64,000 nucleotides of DNA from Cliona cf. orientalis (GCA_963930775.1 OZ005707.1:5580001-5644000); one strand, 5' to 3'; shown: positions 1 through 12,459, numbered from the stretch's first letter. Notes: generated by a model not told the origin, from the sequence alone. Numbers and translations are program-made.

Positions 1-2141
1 GGCTGTAAAGCACCATCTGTACCACCTTCAAGCAGATCACCTGATCAATGGCCACATCGATACACTCTACCTTCACATACTTCTCAGTCAGCAGCACATC
101 CAAAGCCATATCCTGTGCAACCCAGGGCCAAAGACAGTCAAGTTCGTCAGCATCAAATTGAATTTAGAGCTGGTAAAAAAATAATTGCATGTAAGACATG
201 TATATTCAGTAGCTATAATACAGTACATCCAAAGCCACCTCCTGTGCAACCCAGGGCCAAAGATATTCAAGTTCGTCAGCATCAAATTGAATATAGAGCT
301 GGTAAAAAAATAATTATATATAGCTAAGACATGTATATTTGGTAGCTAGCTATAATACGTACAGCACATCCAAAGCCATCTCCTGTGCAACCCAGGGCCA
401 AAGACATTCAAATTCGTCAGCATCAAATTGAATTTAGAGCTGGTAAAATATAACACATGTATATTCAGTAGCTAGCTATAATATACAATGCCTTTTATGT
501 AGCTGTACAGCGGCCAGCTATTCGTTCGATGAAACAGGCTCATTCAACATCAGTACTTGATCTTGGTTCAGTGATAAGTAAGGAACATTTAACATTAAAG
601 CAAATACACTGCATGTCACCATAATGGGAATCATTAATGCTGTAGTAGGTACACTGAAGGCAAGCAACCGCGCTATCAAATCCGATACAGAATCTCAGTA
701 AGTATACAGTAGTAATATTGAATTTACCCGGTATACACCTCATTAGATAATAATTATATTTAGCTTAGTGACAGATGGTAACGAATCTATCTATGCAGGT
801 CCCGGAAAAAGGCCGGAGTGGGCTAAAGCCAGTAAGTCACATAACTTTATAGAATTACAAGAACAGCTGCAGTTATTTGCTACATATGTACATGTATAAT
901 CTATAGAAACTCAGAATTTTGAGAAAGAGCCAACTCTAGCTGATTTGCACCAAAAAGCTTTATTTCTTCCTCGATCAACTCTTGATCAGTTGGAAGATAT
1001 TGGTCACGGTTAGTCAGAAGTGAATTAATATAATCTGTGTTTCTAATATTTAAGGGGGGGAGGTTTTGATATTGATATCATGCTATCTGTGTGCATGTTG
1101 TTTCAAAATTAATGTTAATCAATCTGCATAATCAACTGGTATTGTATTCTAGGTCAATATGGAAAGGTATTCAAAGGAAAATACAACAGACCTGGAGGTC
1201 CAGCGTATCTTGTCGCCATCAAAACAATTAAGAAGTATGAATCAGAGAAAGAAAAGGACAGCTTCTTGAAGGAAATGAATATCATGTCAAAATTAATGCA
1301 CCCAAATATTGTCCGCCTCTTTGGACTTGTTCAACAAGGTACCCGATATACCTTTAAGTTACTGTAAATCATTAATAACAATCACAATTAATTATTGCAC
1401 AGATGATCCCTGGATTGTTCTGGAATTTTTGCCTCATGGTGATCTGAAACGTTTCCTGACAGTGAGTATTAACACAGTCGCATAGTCATGAAAGTAGTAT
1501 AATATATTGATAAGATAATACATACTCTGTACTATAGAAAAACAAGAAACCAATTGAAAAGTTGATAAAGTACATGCTCGACGTTGCAACCGGAATGCAC
1601 TACATATCAGAGAAAGGACTTGTACACAGAGTATAAGCCTTGCTATTAATAATTATTATGAATACATGCAAGCGTACACGATGTACTTTAACCACAAAAC
1701 TAATTCCGGTAGGACTTGGCAGCACGCAATGTTATGGTGAGTGAGGATGAAATCTGCAAAGTTGGTGACTTTGGCCTTCTAAGAGAACTCCCTAAGGACG
1801 ATACGACCATACATGTGGCCGAGACAGCACTAGCTTTGCCCATTCGATGGATGGCACCCGAGAGCCTAATAAAAAGAGAGTTCTCCCCAGCCAGTGATAT
1901 GTGGAGCTTTGGTGTCGTAATGTGGGAGATGTACAACCCTTCAAAATTGCCGTACGAAGGCTTGAATAATATAGAAGTCACAATCGGTGTAAACAAAGAT
2001 TTAAGGCTGATCATTCCGGAAGTGTACCCACCCACCGTGAAAAAAATAATGAAAGCTTGCTGGCAGCAGTCTCCATCAAAACGCCCAAGCTTTCTGCTCA
2101 TTGCATCTCTACTCACGAACATATACTTTGGAGCTGAATGA
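1..2141 (+). CDS. Unit 0: 3' part of a kinase-PH-linker-tyrosine kinase gene (5' end outside window)
   Basis: The window opens inside the Pro-rich linker exon. Inferred exons are <1-172, 224-301, 365-442, 503-577, 649-697, 764-831, 907-1008, 1153-1338, 1403-1461, 1538-1630 and 1713-2141, and reading frame is kept across every junction. The product ends in a tyrosine kinase domain: a GHGQYGKVFKG glycine loop split over two exons, VAIKTIKKYE with the ATP-binding Lys, HRDLAARN, KVGDFG, RWMAPES and the C-lobe motif CWQQSPSKRPSF. Catalytic Lys, Asp and DFG are all present, so activity is expected. The linker carries KPPPVQPRAKD-like SH3-ligand motifs, with one mini-exon present three times. The gene is closest to units 1 and 2 downstream. 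The N-terminal kinase and PH domain are assumed from those paralogues and are not visible here. Confidence 0.82.
88..480 (+). repeat. Tandem triplication of a linker exon end plus its donor and intron
   Basis: Three ~130-140 bp copies run head to tail: about 88-223, 224-364 and 365-480. Each contains a Pro-rich coding stretch (KPxPVQPRAKD..QVRQHQIE.RAG), a GCTG|GTAAAA donor and the first part of the following intron. Copies 2 and 3 are each preceded by an ACAG acceptor and define 78-nt exons (224-301, 365-442), phase 1 at both ends. Either can therefore be included or skipped without changing frame. Units 1 and 2 have only one copy at the matching place. Confidence 0.8.
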
Positions 2142-2255
2142 ATTATATACTACTGTAGCTGTACAATTAAATGTACAGAGTACATGTAGCTGTAGCAATA
2201 GTTATAGTATAGTATCTTTTATAGATGACTTTTGTGCCCATTCAGAGTACTAGTA
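2142..2255. other. 3' flank of unit 0
   Basis: AT-rich sequence after the unit 0 stop. It closely matches the sequence after the unit 1 stop (8,738-8,857) and more loosely that after unit 2. No clean AATAAA signal was seen here. Confidence 0.5.
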
Positions 2256-2439
2256 CAGTCGAACCTCCAAACAAAGGACACTTTGGGAACAATATACGTA
2301 AATTTTGTCCCTTATAGAGAGGTTGTTCTCTTCTCGGAGGTTCTCAATGAATAGAAACTATAGGGAATGGTAGTTTTTGAGACCCCAAATCTGTTACAGT
2401 GTCCCTTTCTCGGAGGGTCCTTTGTTAGAGGTTCGACTA
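2256..2439. mobile_element. Small TA-flanked inverted-repeat element (pogo/Tigger-like MITE)
   Basis: 184 bp with terminal inverted repeats of about 12 bp (CAGTCGAACCTC at the left, GAGGTTCGACTA at the right) flanked by TA on both sides. There is no coding capacity. A matching element sits at the same place after unit 1 (8,858-9,073). The corresponding site after unit 2 (near 18,770) is empty, so it inserted in a common ancestor of units 0 and 1. The CAGTCGAACCTC end resembles Tigger/pogo-type termini, which is a family-level inference only. Confidence 0.75.
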
Positions 2440-3161
2440 TAGATCTACTACGATGTGTCAAAATATTTTTCAGATTTATAACAAGCAAACTTAATTAATA
2501 ATTTCTCAGGCTTGCCTGCATCAAATTTGATTTCTGGAATCTCAAGACTGCTTGGTTGACATCACACAAATGTAGGGCCTATGAAAGTGGTATTTAACCA
2601 GCAGGTATTTTCTTCAAAAAAGATAATGTCATCCTAGAAGTCAACTTCCTGTCTCCATGCCCAGGTACCACCCACTAGTCTTCCGACATCCATTGCAGTG
2701 CATTAGTATAGCCCTCCTTCCTTTTTAATTAAAATTTTGGTGACTCCTGGAGTACCATGTGGTCTACCAATGGCTTTACATCCCCTCTGAAGAAAATCCT
2801 CACTATGATCGGTTGTATCTAGTCTGGGGTAAGGGGCCACTGGTCCAGACTAAGTTGTATCATCATAGCTAATAAGCAACACTCAGGTTCATTGCACTGC
2901 TGCACTGTCAGGCAGTGAATGGTGACATAAAAGTAATAGCCATAATGATCATCGGTGGCTAGCTACTATCAAAATTTCTCTTATTCTCAATTAGCTATTT
3001 TTAATGGACCAGATAATAGCCAAATGTGGGAGTACTGTCATCATAACTAATGCAGACACATTGACCGCATAGGATTTAGCTAATTGCTGCATGATCACAA
3101 TTGAAGGCTATAAAAAGTGATTATTCAAATGCATAGCTAGCTAACTACTTTTTCACCAACA
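2440..3161. other. Intergenic region and likely promoter of unit 1
   Basis: No open frame or RNA gene was recognised. A TATAAAAAG sequence lies at 3109-3117, about 50 bp before the unit 1 start codon. Positions 2492-3146 have no counterpart upstream of unit 2, where the flanks are joined at a shared AACT. Confidence 0.5.
3109..3117 (+). promoter_or_regulatory. TATA-box candidate for unit 1
   Basis: TATAAAAAG, 45 bp before the ATG at 3162. Position and sequence fit a core promoter with a very short 5' leader. No transcript evidence is available, so this is inference. Confidence 0.4.
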
Positions 3162-6100
3162 ATGGCAAGCTATAACTATCGAGATGTCCCTGAACTGAAG
3201 GAACTTTTTCTTGAAAATGTTCAAAAGACTGGAAATAGATTAGGATCTGGTGCTTTCGGAGTTGTGGAAGAATTAACTGTAGGTGGGACGCTCTATGCTG
3301 GGAAGACACTCCACTCTGCTTTGCTAGATGCACACAATGAAGGAATGGAAAGAATCATCGAACGATTCATCTCAGAGTGCAAGATGGTATCCCAAATTCG
3401 TCACCCAAATATCGTCCAATTTATGGGTTTGTGCCTGTTTAGCAACAGCATCCATCCGTCATTAGTCATGGAGAAGCTGGATCTCAATCTGGAATATGTT
3501 CTTGGTGCATACAGTGATCTACCCCTTCCTTTGATAGTGCGAATTCTCATGGATATAGTCAAGGGTCTCATCTATCTGCACGGCAAGTCTCCTCCCATCA
3601 TTCACTGTGATTTGACGGCAAGAAATGTTCTCATCAATAAAGCTTCCATGGTTGCTAAAATCGCTGATCTTGGAAATGCACTCATGATTGATCCTGCTCT
3701 GCTCTCCAATACGCTCAGTCGAGCTCCGGGAACTCTGCCGTACATGCCTCCTGAAGCAATTCTTTGCAAACCAAAATACGACAGCATGCTTGACATGTTC
3801 TCCTTCGGTCATTTGGGATTGTTTGCTGTCACTCAGAAAAATCCGGGAAATCTACTGCCACCCACGTATATGGATCCATCAACGGAGAAGCTTCAAGCAA
3901 GAAGTGAAGTGGAACGACGAGAAGAGTACATCAGTGTATTAGTTACCAAGCTGTCCAAAGATCATCCTGTAATCAAAATTATTTTTCAGTGTCTTCATAA
4001 TTTACCAGAAAAGCGGTATGCAAACTGAATAGCCTTATTTAAGGCATGTTATTACCCCCTACTATCTCTCTAATTATAGGTTAGCAGCAACTGAAGTCAT
4101 GAAGATGCTTGAAAGTGCCTATCAATTTGAAGAAGATCCTTATGGTAGGATGAATCTGGAGGATCTCATCAAAAAGACTCAGTCTGATGAAAAGAAAGCA
4201 AACCAGGAATCCCAATCCACTAGTACTCCTGAGTCATCAGAAGATTCACCCCTTAATGTCCAAATTCAAGCAATTAAGGTATATCTAACTTGTTTACTAC
4301 TGCAAATTGAATGTGAATAGTTGCAGCATGCATCTGCTTGCATGAGGAGGCGATATTAAAATTTGTTGTATAGTATGCAGTCAGCAACACTATAATCTTG
4401 TATATATGCGTGGCATAATGTAGATATCTGGCCAAGAAAGTGCAATACTGTCTGCACCATCACACTGTGATTATTAGACAGCTATAGAATATTTTATTAT
4501 AATAGGATCACAATTCCATGATTATTACGCACTAAATTTCCACCAGAATAAAGGAAATGTTGGGCAACTGGATGCCTATCGGTTTTGTGGGACAATGAAA
4601 AGGAAACAAGACTGGAGAACGCAAGTTTTTCAAATCAAAGATGGGTTTCTGAAGTATTTTGACATCAATAAGGTATTACTAAGTAGCTAACTGTAAACAA
4701 TTCTTGAACTCGTGAAATAATAATTATTATAATATTATCATAAACCTTTACCAGATGGATAAACCTCGCAGTGAGCTGGATCTCTCACTAGTTGTATGTG
4801 TGGTAGCCTGTCCAAGTCGTGATAGCACAACAGCGTTTCATTTTTAAGTTCATTTCTCTGCAACTAAAGGATCACCGTGGTTACTACGAGCCCAATCGCA
4901 GGTGTGTAAGCTTTATCGTAGGAGTAAAAATGATTTCTAGCCAGGTACGACATGTCTGAGTAAGGATTAATGAAGGGTATTAAGGTACTATGTAAACATT
5001 TCCCATGCATGGATCTCACACAGTAACCAGCTACTATCCATGGCTATAATAATAATTTATTTTGCATGCCATCAGCTGTGATAATGTGCTACGAGAGATA
5101 GCTATGTATACCGGTGGTGGAGAAAAGAGGTATGATAACATGTTTGGTAGAAATTCACGCTCCATTCTCCATGATACGCACAAAGATAATGAAGCATATC
5201 ACACATCACACAATTGGTATAATGGCAACTTTTATCAGTTCAGCATACCTTTCCTTCCCGCTACCTCTCTCCCAAGGGCTTGATTGCTCAATATTATGAT
5301 TATAATTTAGAGCTCAATATTAATTGATAGATCATCACACTGGAGATGCGAGTGTGAGGATCAGAAAAATCTTGGGACTTGCATGAGTCATTTATGTAGT
5401 GTGTGTGATTCTAAGATTCTAAGTCTGATTGGCATATCTGAGATCAGCCTGGAGAGCCACTCACTGAGCATTCACCAACACCACCTAATATATAGCTGTT
5501 ACAATTTCCACCAGTTTCCTGCTGTACAGTATTAAATTTTAATCATAACTCAGGATGACCGTACCTGCTGGATGGAGGCTATCCAACCAGGCTCATCAAC
5601 AATGGTCAGATCACCTAAAGCGGACGAGGACTTCACCAAAGATGATGGGCATTCCTATGAAAACATTGAGGTGCCCGAATCTCATGATCATCCTCCTCCT
5701 GAGACGTCTGCAGCGGTCATATACGATAAACTACTTGCAACAGATTCAGACAAAGCTCAAGCACAGGAGCCACCCCTTGCAGAACCTGCTCATGAGTATG
5801 ACGAACCTAGACTGATATCATCACCAACCATGGCCACCAGCGGTGCATCCTCATCAACACAATCACAGCCACATAGTCTGCAATCTAATAAGGAAGATAG
5901 TGGTGATGATGATAACAGGGCCGTCTATATTAATATTCCAGACGAACTCGACCAAGAAGATTTATACACTGAAATTGATCAAACAGACCCTCCTGCTCCA
6001 AGTGAAGGTGCTACATTCCCTGAAGAATTGGACTCAATCGATGAAGACAACCTTAACCCAAACGAAATGCAACTGTGGCTGCTGCTTCAAATGCAGAAGA

Positions 6101-8737
6101 TGGTGCAGAAAATGGAAGATGTCTATGGTGCTTGTAAACCATCATCACCAAGACCTGCTAAACGACAAGCTGACACAATACCCAGATATGCAAAAGTACA
6201 GCATGGCAAAACTAAAGCTCCATCTCCACCTAGCTCTCCGGATCCTCCACCAAAAGCAGTAAAACAAACCAACAATGAAGACACAGAATCTGAGCCAACT
6301 CGTCAGGACCTTTATGAGAATCCGGACAACATCAATGAAGCCATCAAGGAGACTTTTCCCCCACCAATACCTCCAAGGAAATATCAGGTTATTGACGGCT
6401 CTAAAGCACCACCCGCACCACCTGCACCACCTTCAAGCAGATCACCTGATCAACGGCCACATCAATCAAACACACTACCTTCACATGCTTCTCAGTCAGC
6501 AGCACGTCCAAAGCCACCTCCTGTGCAACCCAAAAGCATTCATGTTTGTCAGCATCAAAGTAAATTTTTAAGTGCTGGTAAAAAATATAACATGCTTTTC
6601 TCGTGTATATTCAGTACCTAGCTATAATACACAATGCCTTTTTTAAACACCATAATATTATTATTATGTAGCTGTACAGCGGCCAGCTATTCGTTCGATG
6701 AAACAGGCTCATTCAACATCAGCACTTGATCTTGGTTCAGTGATAAGTAAGGAACATTTAACAATAAAGCAAATATTGCATGTTACCATAATGGAAATCA
6801 TTAATATACTAGGTACACTGAAGGCAAACAACCGTGCTATCAAATCCGATAATATAGAATCTCAGTAAGTATACAATAGAATTTATACACCTCATTAGAT
6901 AATAATAATTATTATATTTAGCTTAGTGACAGATGCTCTCTATGATCCCGGAAAAAGGCCGGAGTGGGCTAAAGCCAGTAAGTCACATATAACTTTATAG
7001 AAGTTTACAAGAGCAGCTGCAGTTATTTGCTGTGTATATAATCTATAGAAACTCAGAATTTTGAGAAAGAGCCAACTCTAGCTGATTTGCACCAAAAAGC
7101 TCTATTTCTTCCTCGATCAACTCTTGATCACTTGGAGGATATTGGTCACGGTTAGTAAGAAGTGAATTATGTGTTACTAATATTTGAGGGGGGAGGTTTT
7201 CAAAATTGATATTATCATACTATCTGTGTGCATGTTGCTCAAAATTAACGTTAAATCGATGTGCACAATCAACTGGTATTGTATTCTAGGTCAATATGGA
7301 AAGGTATTCAAAGGAAGATACAACAGACCTGGAGGTCCAGGGTATCCTGTCGCCATCAAAACAATTAAGAAGTATGAATCAGAGAAAGAAAGGGACAGCT
7401 TCTTGAAGGAAATGAATATCATGTCAAAATTAATGCACCCAAATATTGTCCGCCTCTTTGGACTTGTTCAACAAGGTTCCCAATATACCTTTTTACTGTA
7501 AATCATCACTGGCGTAAGAACCAGGGGGGCTGGGGGGGGGGGGGGGGGGGCAATTGCCCCCCCCAGTCATAAGATTGGGGGGGCAGAGCCCCTCTGATTT
7601 TTAGACTGCTGTATAAGCCAAGGGGGTGGGGCTCACCCTCTGAGGTTTGCACTTTTCTTTTTCATCTGTTGCCACGATCAGGGTTGAGTTATTCATGATT
7701 GTGGTGTATCTTAGCCCCACGGTGTGTAGATATCAATAATTGTCACATATGAACACAAATCAGTAGTCACTACTGATCTGTGTTCACATGTGACAAGCTA
7801 AGAGTCCAGAATGTCCTCGAAAATGCACTAGAAAAGCTCTCAGAAGGTCTAAAACTCCAAAATTTTCCTGGGGGAGCATGCCCCCAGACCCCCTAGCTTT
7901 CGCGCACTACACGCGCATAAAGCGAGTCTTCACCTGCTTACTTTCAGCCCCCCTGCTCAAAAACATCTTCCTACGCCACTGATCATTAATAATAATCACA
8001 ATAATTATTGCACAGATGATCCCTGGATTGTTCTGGAATTTTTGCCTCATGGTGATCTGAAACGTTTCCTGACAGTGAGTATTAATACAGTCGCATAGTC
8101 ATTAGGTAGTATTGATAAGATAATACTCTGTACTATAGAAAAACAAGAAACCAACTGAAAAGTTGATAAAGTACATGCTCGACGTTGCAACCGGAATGCA
8201 TTATATTTCCGAGAAAGGACTTGTACACAGGGTAAGCCTTGCTATTAATAATTATGGGTACATGCAGGCATGCATGATATACTTTAACTGCAAAATTAAT
8301 ACTAATAGGACTTGGCAGCACGCAATGTTATGGTGAGTGAGGATGAAATTTGCAAAGTTGGCGACTTTGGCCTTCTAAGAGAACTCCCTAAGGATGATAC
8401 AACCATATACGTGGCCCAGACAGCACTAGCTTTGCCCATTCAATGGATGGCACCCGAGAGCCTAGTAAAAAGAGAGTTTTCCCCAGCCAGTGATATGTGG
8501 AGCTTTGGCGTCGTAATGTGGGAGATGTACAATCCTTCAAAGCTGCCGTACAAAGGCTTGAATAACACAGAAGTTATAATCGGTGTAAACCAAGATTTAA
8601 GGCTGACAATTCCGGAAGAGTACCCACCCACCGTGAAAAAAATAATGAAAGCTTGCTGGCAGCAGTCTCCATCAAAACGCCCAAGCTTTCTGCTCATTGC
8701 ATCTCTACTCACGAACGTATACTTTGGAGCTGAATGA
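3162..8737 (+). pseudogene. Unit 1: kinase-PH-linker-tyrosine kinase gene with a stop codon in the PH exon
   Basis: Inferred exons: 3162-4015, 4080-4278, 4547-4672, 4755-4901, 5554-6577, 6672-6746, 6813-6864, 6922-6977, 7049-7150, 7290-7475, 8016-8074, 8139-8231, 8309-8737. They total 3,402 nt with frame kept throughout. The N-terminal kinase (~residues 20-270) has GSGAFG, AGK, HCDLTARN and ADLG; the HRD Arg is Cys. The PH domain follows (IKDGFLKYF, WLLRA, C-terminal WMEAI). The linker is rich in Tyr and Pro (YENI, YINI, YENP, PPIPPRKY) with a conserved helix QLWLLLQMQKMVQK. The C-terminal tyrosine kinase has VAIK, HRDLAARN and DFG. An in-frame TAA at 4845-4847 replaces the Glu codon seen in unit 2 (10,706-10,852 exon) and would truncate the protein in the PH domain. 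It is the only lesion I found, so an active allele or an assembly error is possible. A 475-bp transposon sits in the intron between the 10th and 11th exons. Confidence 0.72.
7507..7981. mobile_element. 475-bp non-autonomous DNA transposon in a unit 1 intron
   Basis: Inverted termini CACTGGCGTAAGAA and TTCCTACGCCACTG, flanked by a 5-bp direct repeat ATCAT (7502-7506 and 7982-7986). The homologous introns of units 0 and 2 show the uninterrupted site. The ends carry G- and C-runs and there is no open frame of note. CAGTGGCG-type ends occur in hAT-like elements, but those duplicate 8 bp and only 5 bp can be seen here, so the family is left open. Confidence 0.8.
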
Positions 8738-9140
8738 ATTATACTACTGTAGCTGTAGAATTAAATGTATAGAGTACAGATAATTATGTAGCTGTAGCAA
8801 TAGTTGTAGTATAGTACCTTTTATAGATGACTTTTGTGCCCATTCAGAGTACTAGTACAGTCGAACCTCCAAACAAAGGACACTTTGGGAACAATATAAA
8901 TTCAGCTGTTTTGACTTAATATAGAGAGGTTGTCCTCTTCTTGGAGGTTCTCAATGAATAGAAACTATAGGGAATGGTAGTTTTTGGGACCCCAAATCTG
9001 TAACAGTGTCCCCTATAGAGGTTTAACATACAGTGTCTCTTTCTTGGAGTGTCCTTTATTAGAGGTTCGACTATTGATCTACTACGATGTGTCAAAATAT
9101 TTTTCAGATTTAGGTCAAGCAAACTACTTTTTCACCAACA
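8738..9140. other. Short gap between units 1 and 2
   Basis: Holds the 3' flank of unit 1 and a MITE (8,858-9,073). Only about 65 bp of other sequence precedes the unit 2 ATG. The ~655 bp with the TATA candidate found upstream of unit 1 is absent. Confidence 0.65.
8858..9073. mobile_element. TA-flanked MITE, paralogue of the element at 2256-2439
   Basis: Same termini (CAGTCGAACCTC / GAGGTTCGACTA) and the same location relative to the gene end as the copy after unit 0, so it was duplicated together with the gene rather than inserted twice. About 30 bp longer than that copy. Confidence 0.72.
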
Positions 9141-11473
9141 ATGGCAAGCTATAACTATCGAGATGTCCCTGAACTGAAGGAACTTTTTCTTGAAAATGTT
9201 CAAAAGACTGGAAATAGATAAGGATCTGGTGCTTTCGGAGTTGTGGAAGAATTAACTGTAGGTGGGACGCTCTATGCTGGAAAAACACTCCACTCTGCTT
9301 TGCTGGATGCACACAATGAAGGAATGGAGAGAATCATCAAACGATTCATCTCAGAGTGCAAGATGGTGTCTCAAGTTCGTCATCCAAATATCGTCCAATT
9401 TATGGGTTTGTGCCTGTTTAGCAACAGCATCCATCCGTCATTAGTCATGGAGAAGATGGATCTCAATCTGGAATACGTTCTTGGTGCATACAGTGATCTA
9501 CCCCTTCCTTTGTTAGTGCGAATTCTCATGGATATAGTCAAGGGTCTCATCTATCTGCACGGCAAGTCTCCTCCCATCATTCACTGTGATTTGACAGCAA
9601 GAAATGTTCTTATCAATAAAGCTTCCATGGTTGCTAAAATCGCTGATCTTGGAAATGCACTCATGATTGATCCTGCTCTGCTCTCCAATACGCTCAGTCA
9701 AATTCCAGGAACTCTGCCGTACATGCCTCCAGAAGCAATTCTTTACAAACCAAAATACGACAGCATGCTTGACATGTTCTCCTTCGGTCATTTGGGATTG
9801 TTTGCTGCCACTCAGAAAAATCCAGGAAATCTGCTGCCATCCACGTATATGGACTCATCAACGGAGAAGCTTCAAGCAAGAAGTGAAGTGGAACGACGAG
9901 AAGAGTACATCAGTGTATTAGTTGCCAAGCTGTCCAAAGATCATCCTGTAACCAAAATTATTTTTCAGTGTCTTCATAATTTACCAGAGAAGCGGTATGC
10001 CAACTTAATAGCCTTCTTTGTAATAATTAAAACTTGTGATTACCCGCTACTATCTCTCTATTATTATTTAGATTAGCAGCAACTGAAGTCATGAAGATGC
10101 TTGAAAGTACCTATGAATTTGAAGAGGATCCTTATGGTAGGGTGAATTTGGAGGATCACTTTAAAGAGACTCAGTTTGATGAAAAGAAAGCAAACATGGA
10201 ACCCCAATCCACTAGTACTCTTTCTGAGTCATCATCCCTTAATATCCGAATTGAAGCAATTAAGGTATATGAACAGTTGCAGCGCTAGCATCTGCTTGCA
10301 TGAGAAGGTAATAATATTAAAGTTTGCTATACACAGTACGCAGTCAGCAACTATTATTTGTATACATGTGCGGGATAACATACGTATATAGAAATCTGGC
10401 CAAGAAAGTGCAATACTGTCTGCACCATAACATTGTAATTGTTGGACAGTTACAGAATATTTTGCTATAATAGGGTCATAATTCCATGATTATTATGCAA
10501 TAAATTTCCACCAGAATAAAGGGGAAGTTGGGCAACTGGATATCTATCGATTTTGTGGGACAATGAAATGGAAACAAGATTGGAGAGCACAAGATTTTCA
10601 AATCAAAGATGGGTTTCTAAAGTATTTTGACATCAACAAGGCAAGTAGCTTAGCTACTGTAAACAATTCTTGAACTCGTGAAATAATATCATAAACCATT
10701 ACCAGATGGATAAACCTCGCAGTGAGCTGGATCTATCACAAGTTGTATGTGTATCAGCCTATCCTAGTCATGATAATACAACAGCATTTCATTTTGAAAT
10801 TCATTTCTCCGCAACTAAAGGATCACCGTGGTTACTACGAGCCCAATCACAGGTATGTAAGCTTTATCGTAGGAGTAAAAATGATTCCTAGCCAGGTATG
10901 ACATGCCTGAGTAAGGATTAATGAAGGGTGTAAACCTTTCCCATGCATCCATCTCACACAGTATCCAGCTACTATCTATGGCTATAATAATATTGTATTT
11001 TACATGCCAGCTGTGATAATGTGCTACAGAAATAGCAACAGTAGCTTTTGGGTGGCGGAGAGAAGAGGCATGATAACATATCTGGTAGAAATGCACGCTC
11101 CATTCTCCATGTTACGCACAAAGATAATGAAGCACATCACACAATAAGTATAATGCATGGCAGCTTAATCAAGTTCAAGCCCGTAAACAGCTTTCTCAAA
11201 GGGGTTATGTAGGGGATGTGATGTGATCGCAGTTATGCCACATGTTATGCTGTGGGTATCTGCATGAGGTTTAACACACTTAACATGGCATACGCTGATG
11301 CGACTGCAGTTCAGTGTTTGAAAGGGTTGTCAAGTACAGCTCTGCCGCAGAGTGTTACAATGCTACGCTACAGTGGCTACAGAGCACAATGTGCTCTACG
11401 GAGCTCTAGTTTGGAAAATAACAATCATGTAAAGAAGCATGTAAGTACTTATATTATAGATTGTTTCCAATTA

Positions 11474-11780
11474 TCATAGAGTCGGTAGACTCTATAAGTA
11501 GGGATGGCCCGGATATGCCATATATATAAATACATTACAAATACCCAAATATCTCAAAATAGGTAATTTTGTGAAATTTATAAGTGTGAAAATCAGAATC
11601 TCCAGCAAATTATCTATCTAACAAGACCAAGATCATTCATCAAATCAATTGTATATGCCAGAACCAGATGTTCAAAAAAATGGCCATTTCTCATTCTTTC
11701 TTTCTTTCTTTCTCATTTCCAGGGCTAACTCGAGACTGTCTGGATCTCTCACCTTAGTTTTCATATAAATCCACTCTATT
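11474..11780 (-). repeat. Interspersed repeat end, reverse orientation
   Basis: Reverse-complement match to the segment ending near 43,978 in unit 6. Shared landmarks are the palindromic tip GAGTCGGTAGACTC, a TTTCT/AGAAA microsatellite and ATAAATCCACTCT. It inserted in the large intron of unit 2. The homologous unit 1 intron has no trace of it. Confidence 0.65.
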
Positions 11781-12459
11781 TTGTAGCGCGCAGTGCAGTG
11801 ACACGCTAGTTTGGCATTATCTCGACAGTTACGTAATAGTGGGTGTGTACGGCGCATTAATTATTGGGTGTGTCTGATACGCCATTTTTTTTTATATATA
11901 ATGCGCATGCTCGGAATGGGTTGCCATGGTGAAGTCATATGACTGCGCCTGGCCCTAGGCGTAGTCTAGCTATAATATAGCTCTAGCGCTAGCGCTATCG
12001 CTAGTGCGTGCAGCGGTACGCTGGATCGATCATGGATATCAGTATGAAGGTGCAAGGCTCGGGGACCGGTAAGGTGCTAGGCATAGGCGAGTTACTCGCT
12101 AGCGCGTGCAGCGCTAGTGCTCCGCTGGATCGATTATAGAGGCATACCATCGCAAGACTCGAGGAGCGGTATAAAAGTACAGATCATAAAATTATGCCGG
12201 GTATAGCTAGCTGCTGCCAACAATAAAACATAGAACTTTATTTTCTCCCTAAGCGGAAGAGTCTCATGACTACTTGGGCCGCCTAACTGAGCAGCCTTCT
12301 TTGTCAGCCTGCTTCATCATATTAATACAAGGCATATGAACGCTAGTTAATGAGGGGCGTGGCTACGAATTTTGCAACTTCATCTTCCACTTAATTACAC
12401 TGGACAAAAATTGTGAGCAACCCATGTAAGATGGCATTGATAAATTACACTAAGTGCAT

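Noticed and set aside
1700-2122. 140-aa antisense frame opposite the last tyrosine-kinase exon (also units 1, 2, 5 and 7)
   Set aside because: It mirrors the codon pattern of a conserved kinase exon; no start context, splice partner or independent conservation.
5555-6571. Open frames overlapping the linker exon of unit 1 in a second frame (also in units 2, 3 and 4)
   Set aside because: They are shadows of a compositionally biased Pro/Tyr-rich exon. The frame used by the splice sites is the one with PH-closing WMEAI and conserved linker motifs.
11252-11479. 75-aa open frame in the unit 2 intron
   Set aside because: No similarity to any array exon, lies in inserted repeat-derived DNA and has no splice signals placing it in the gene.
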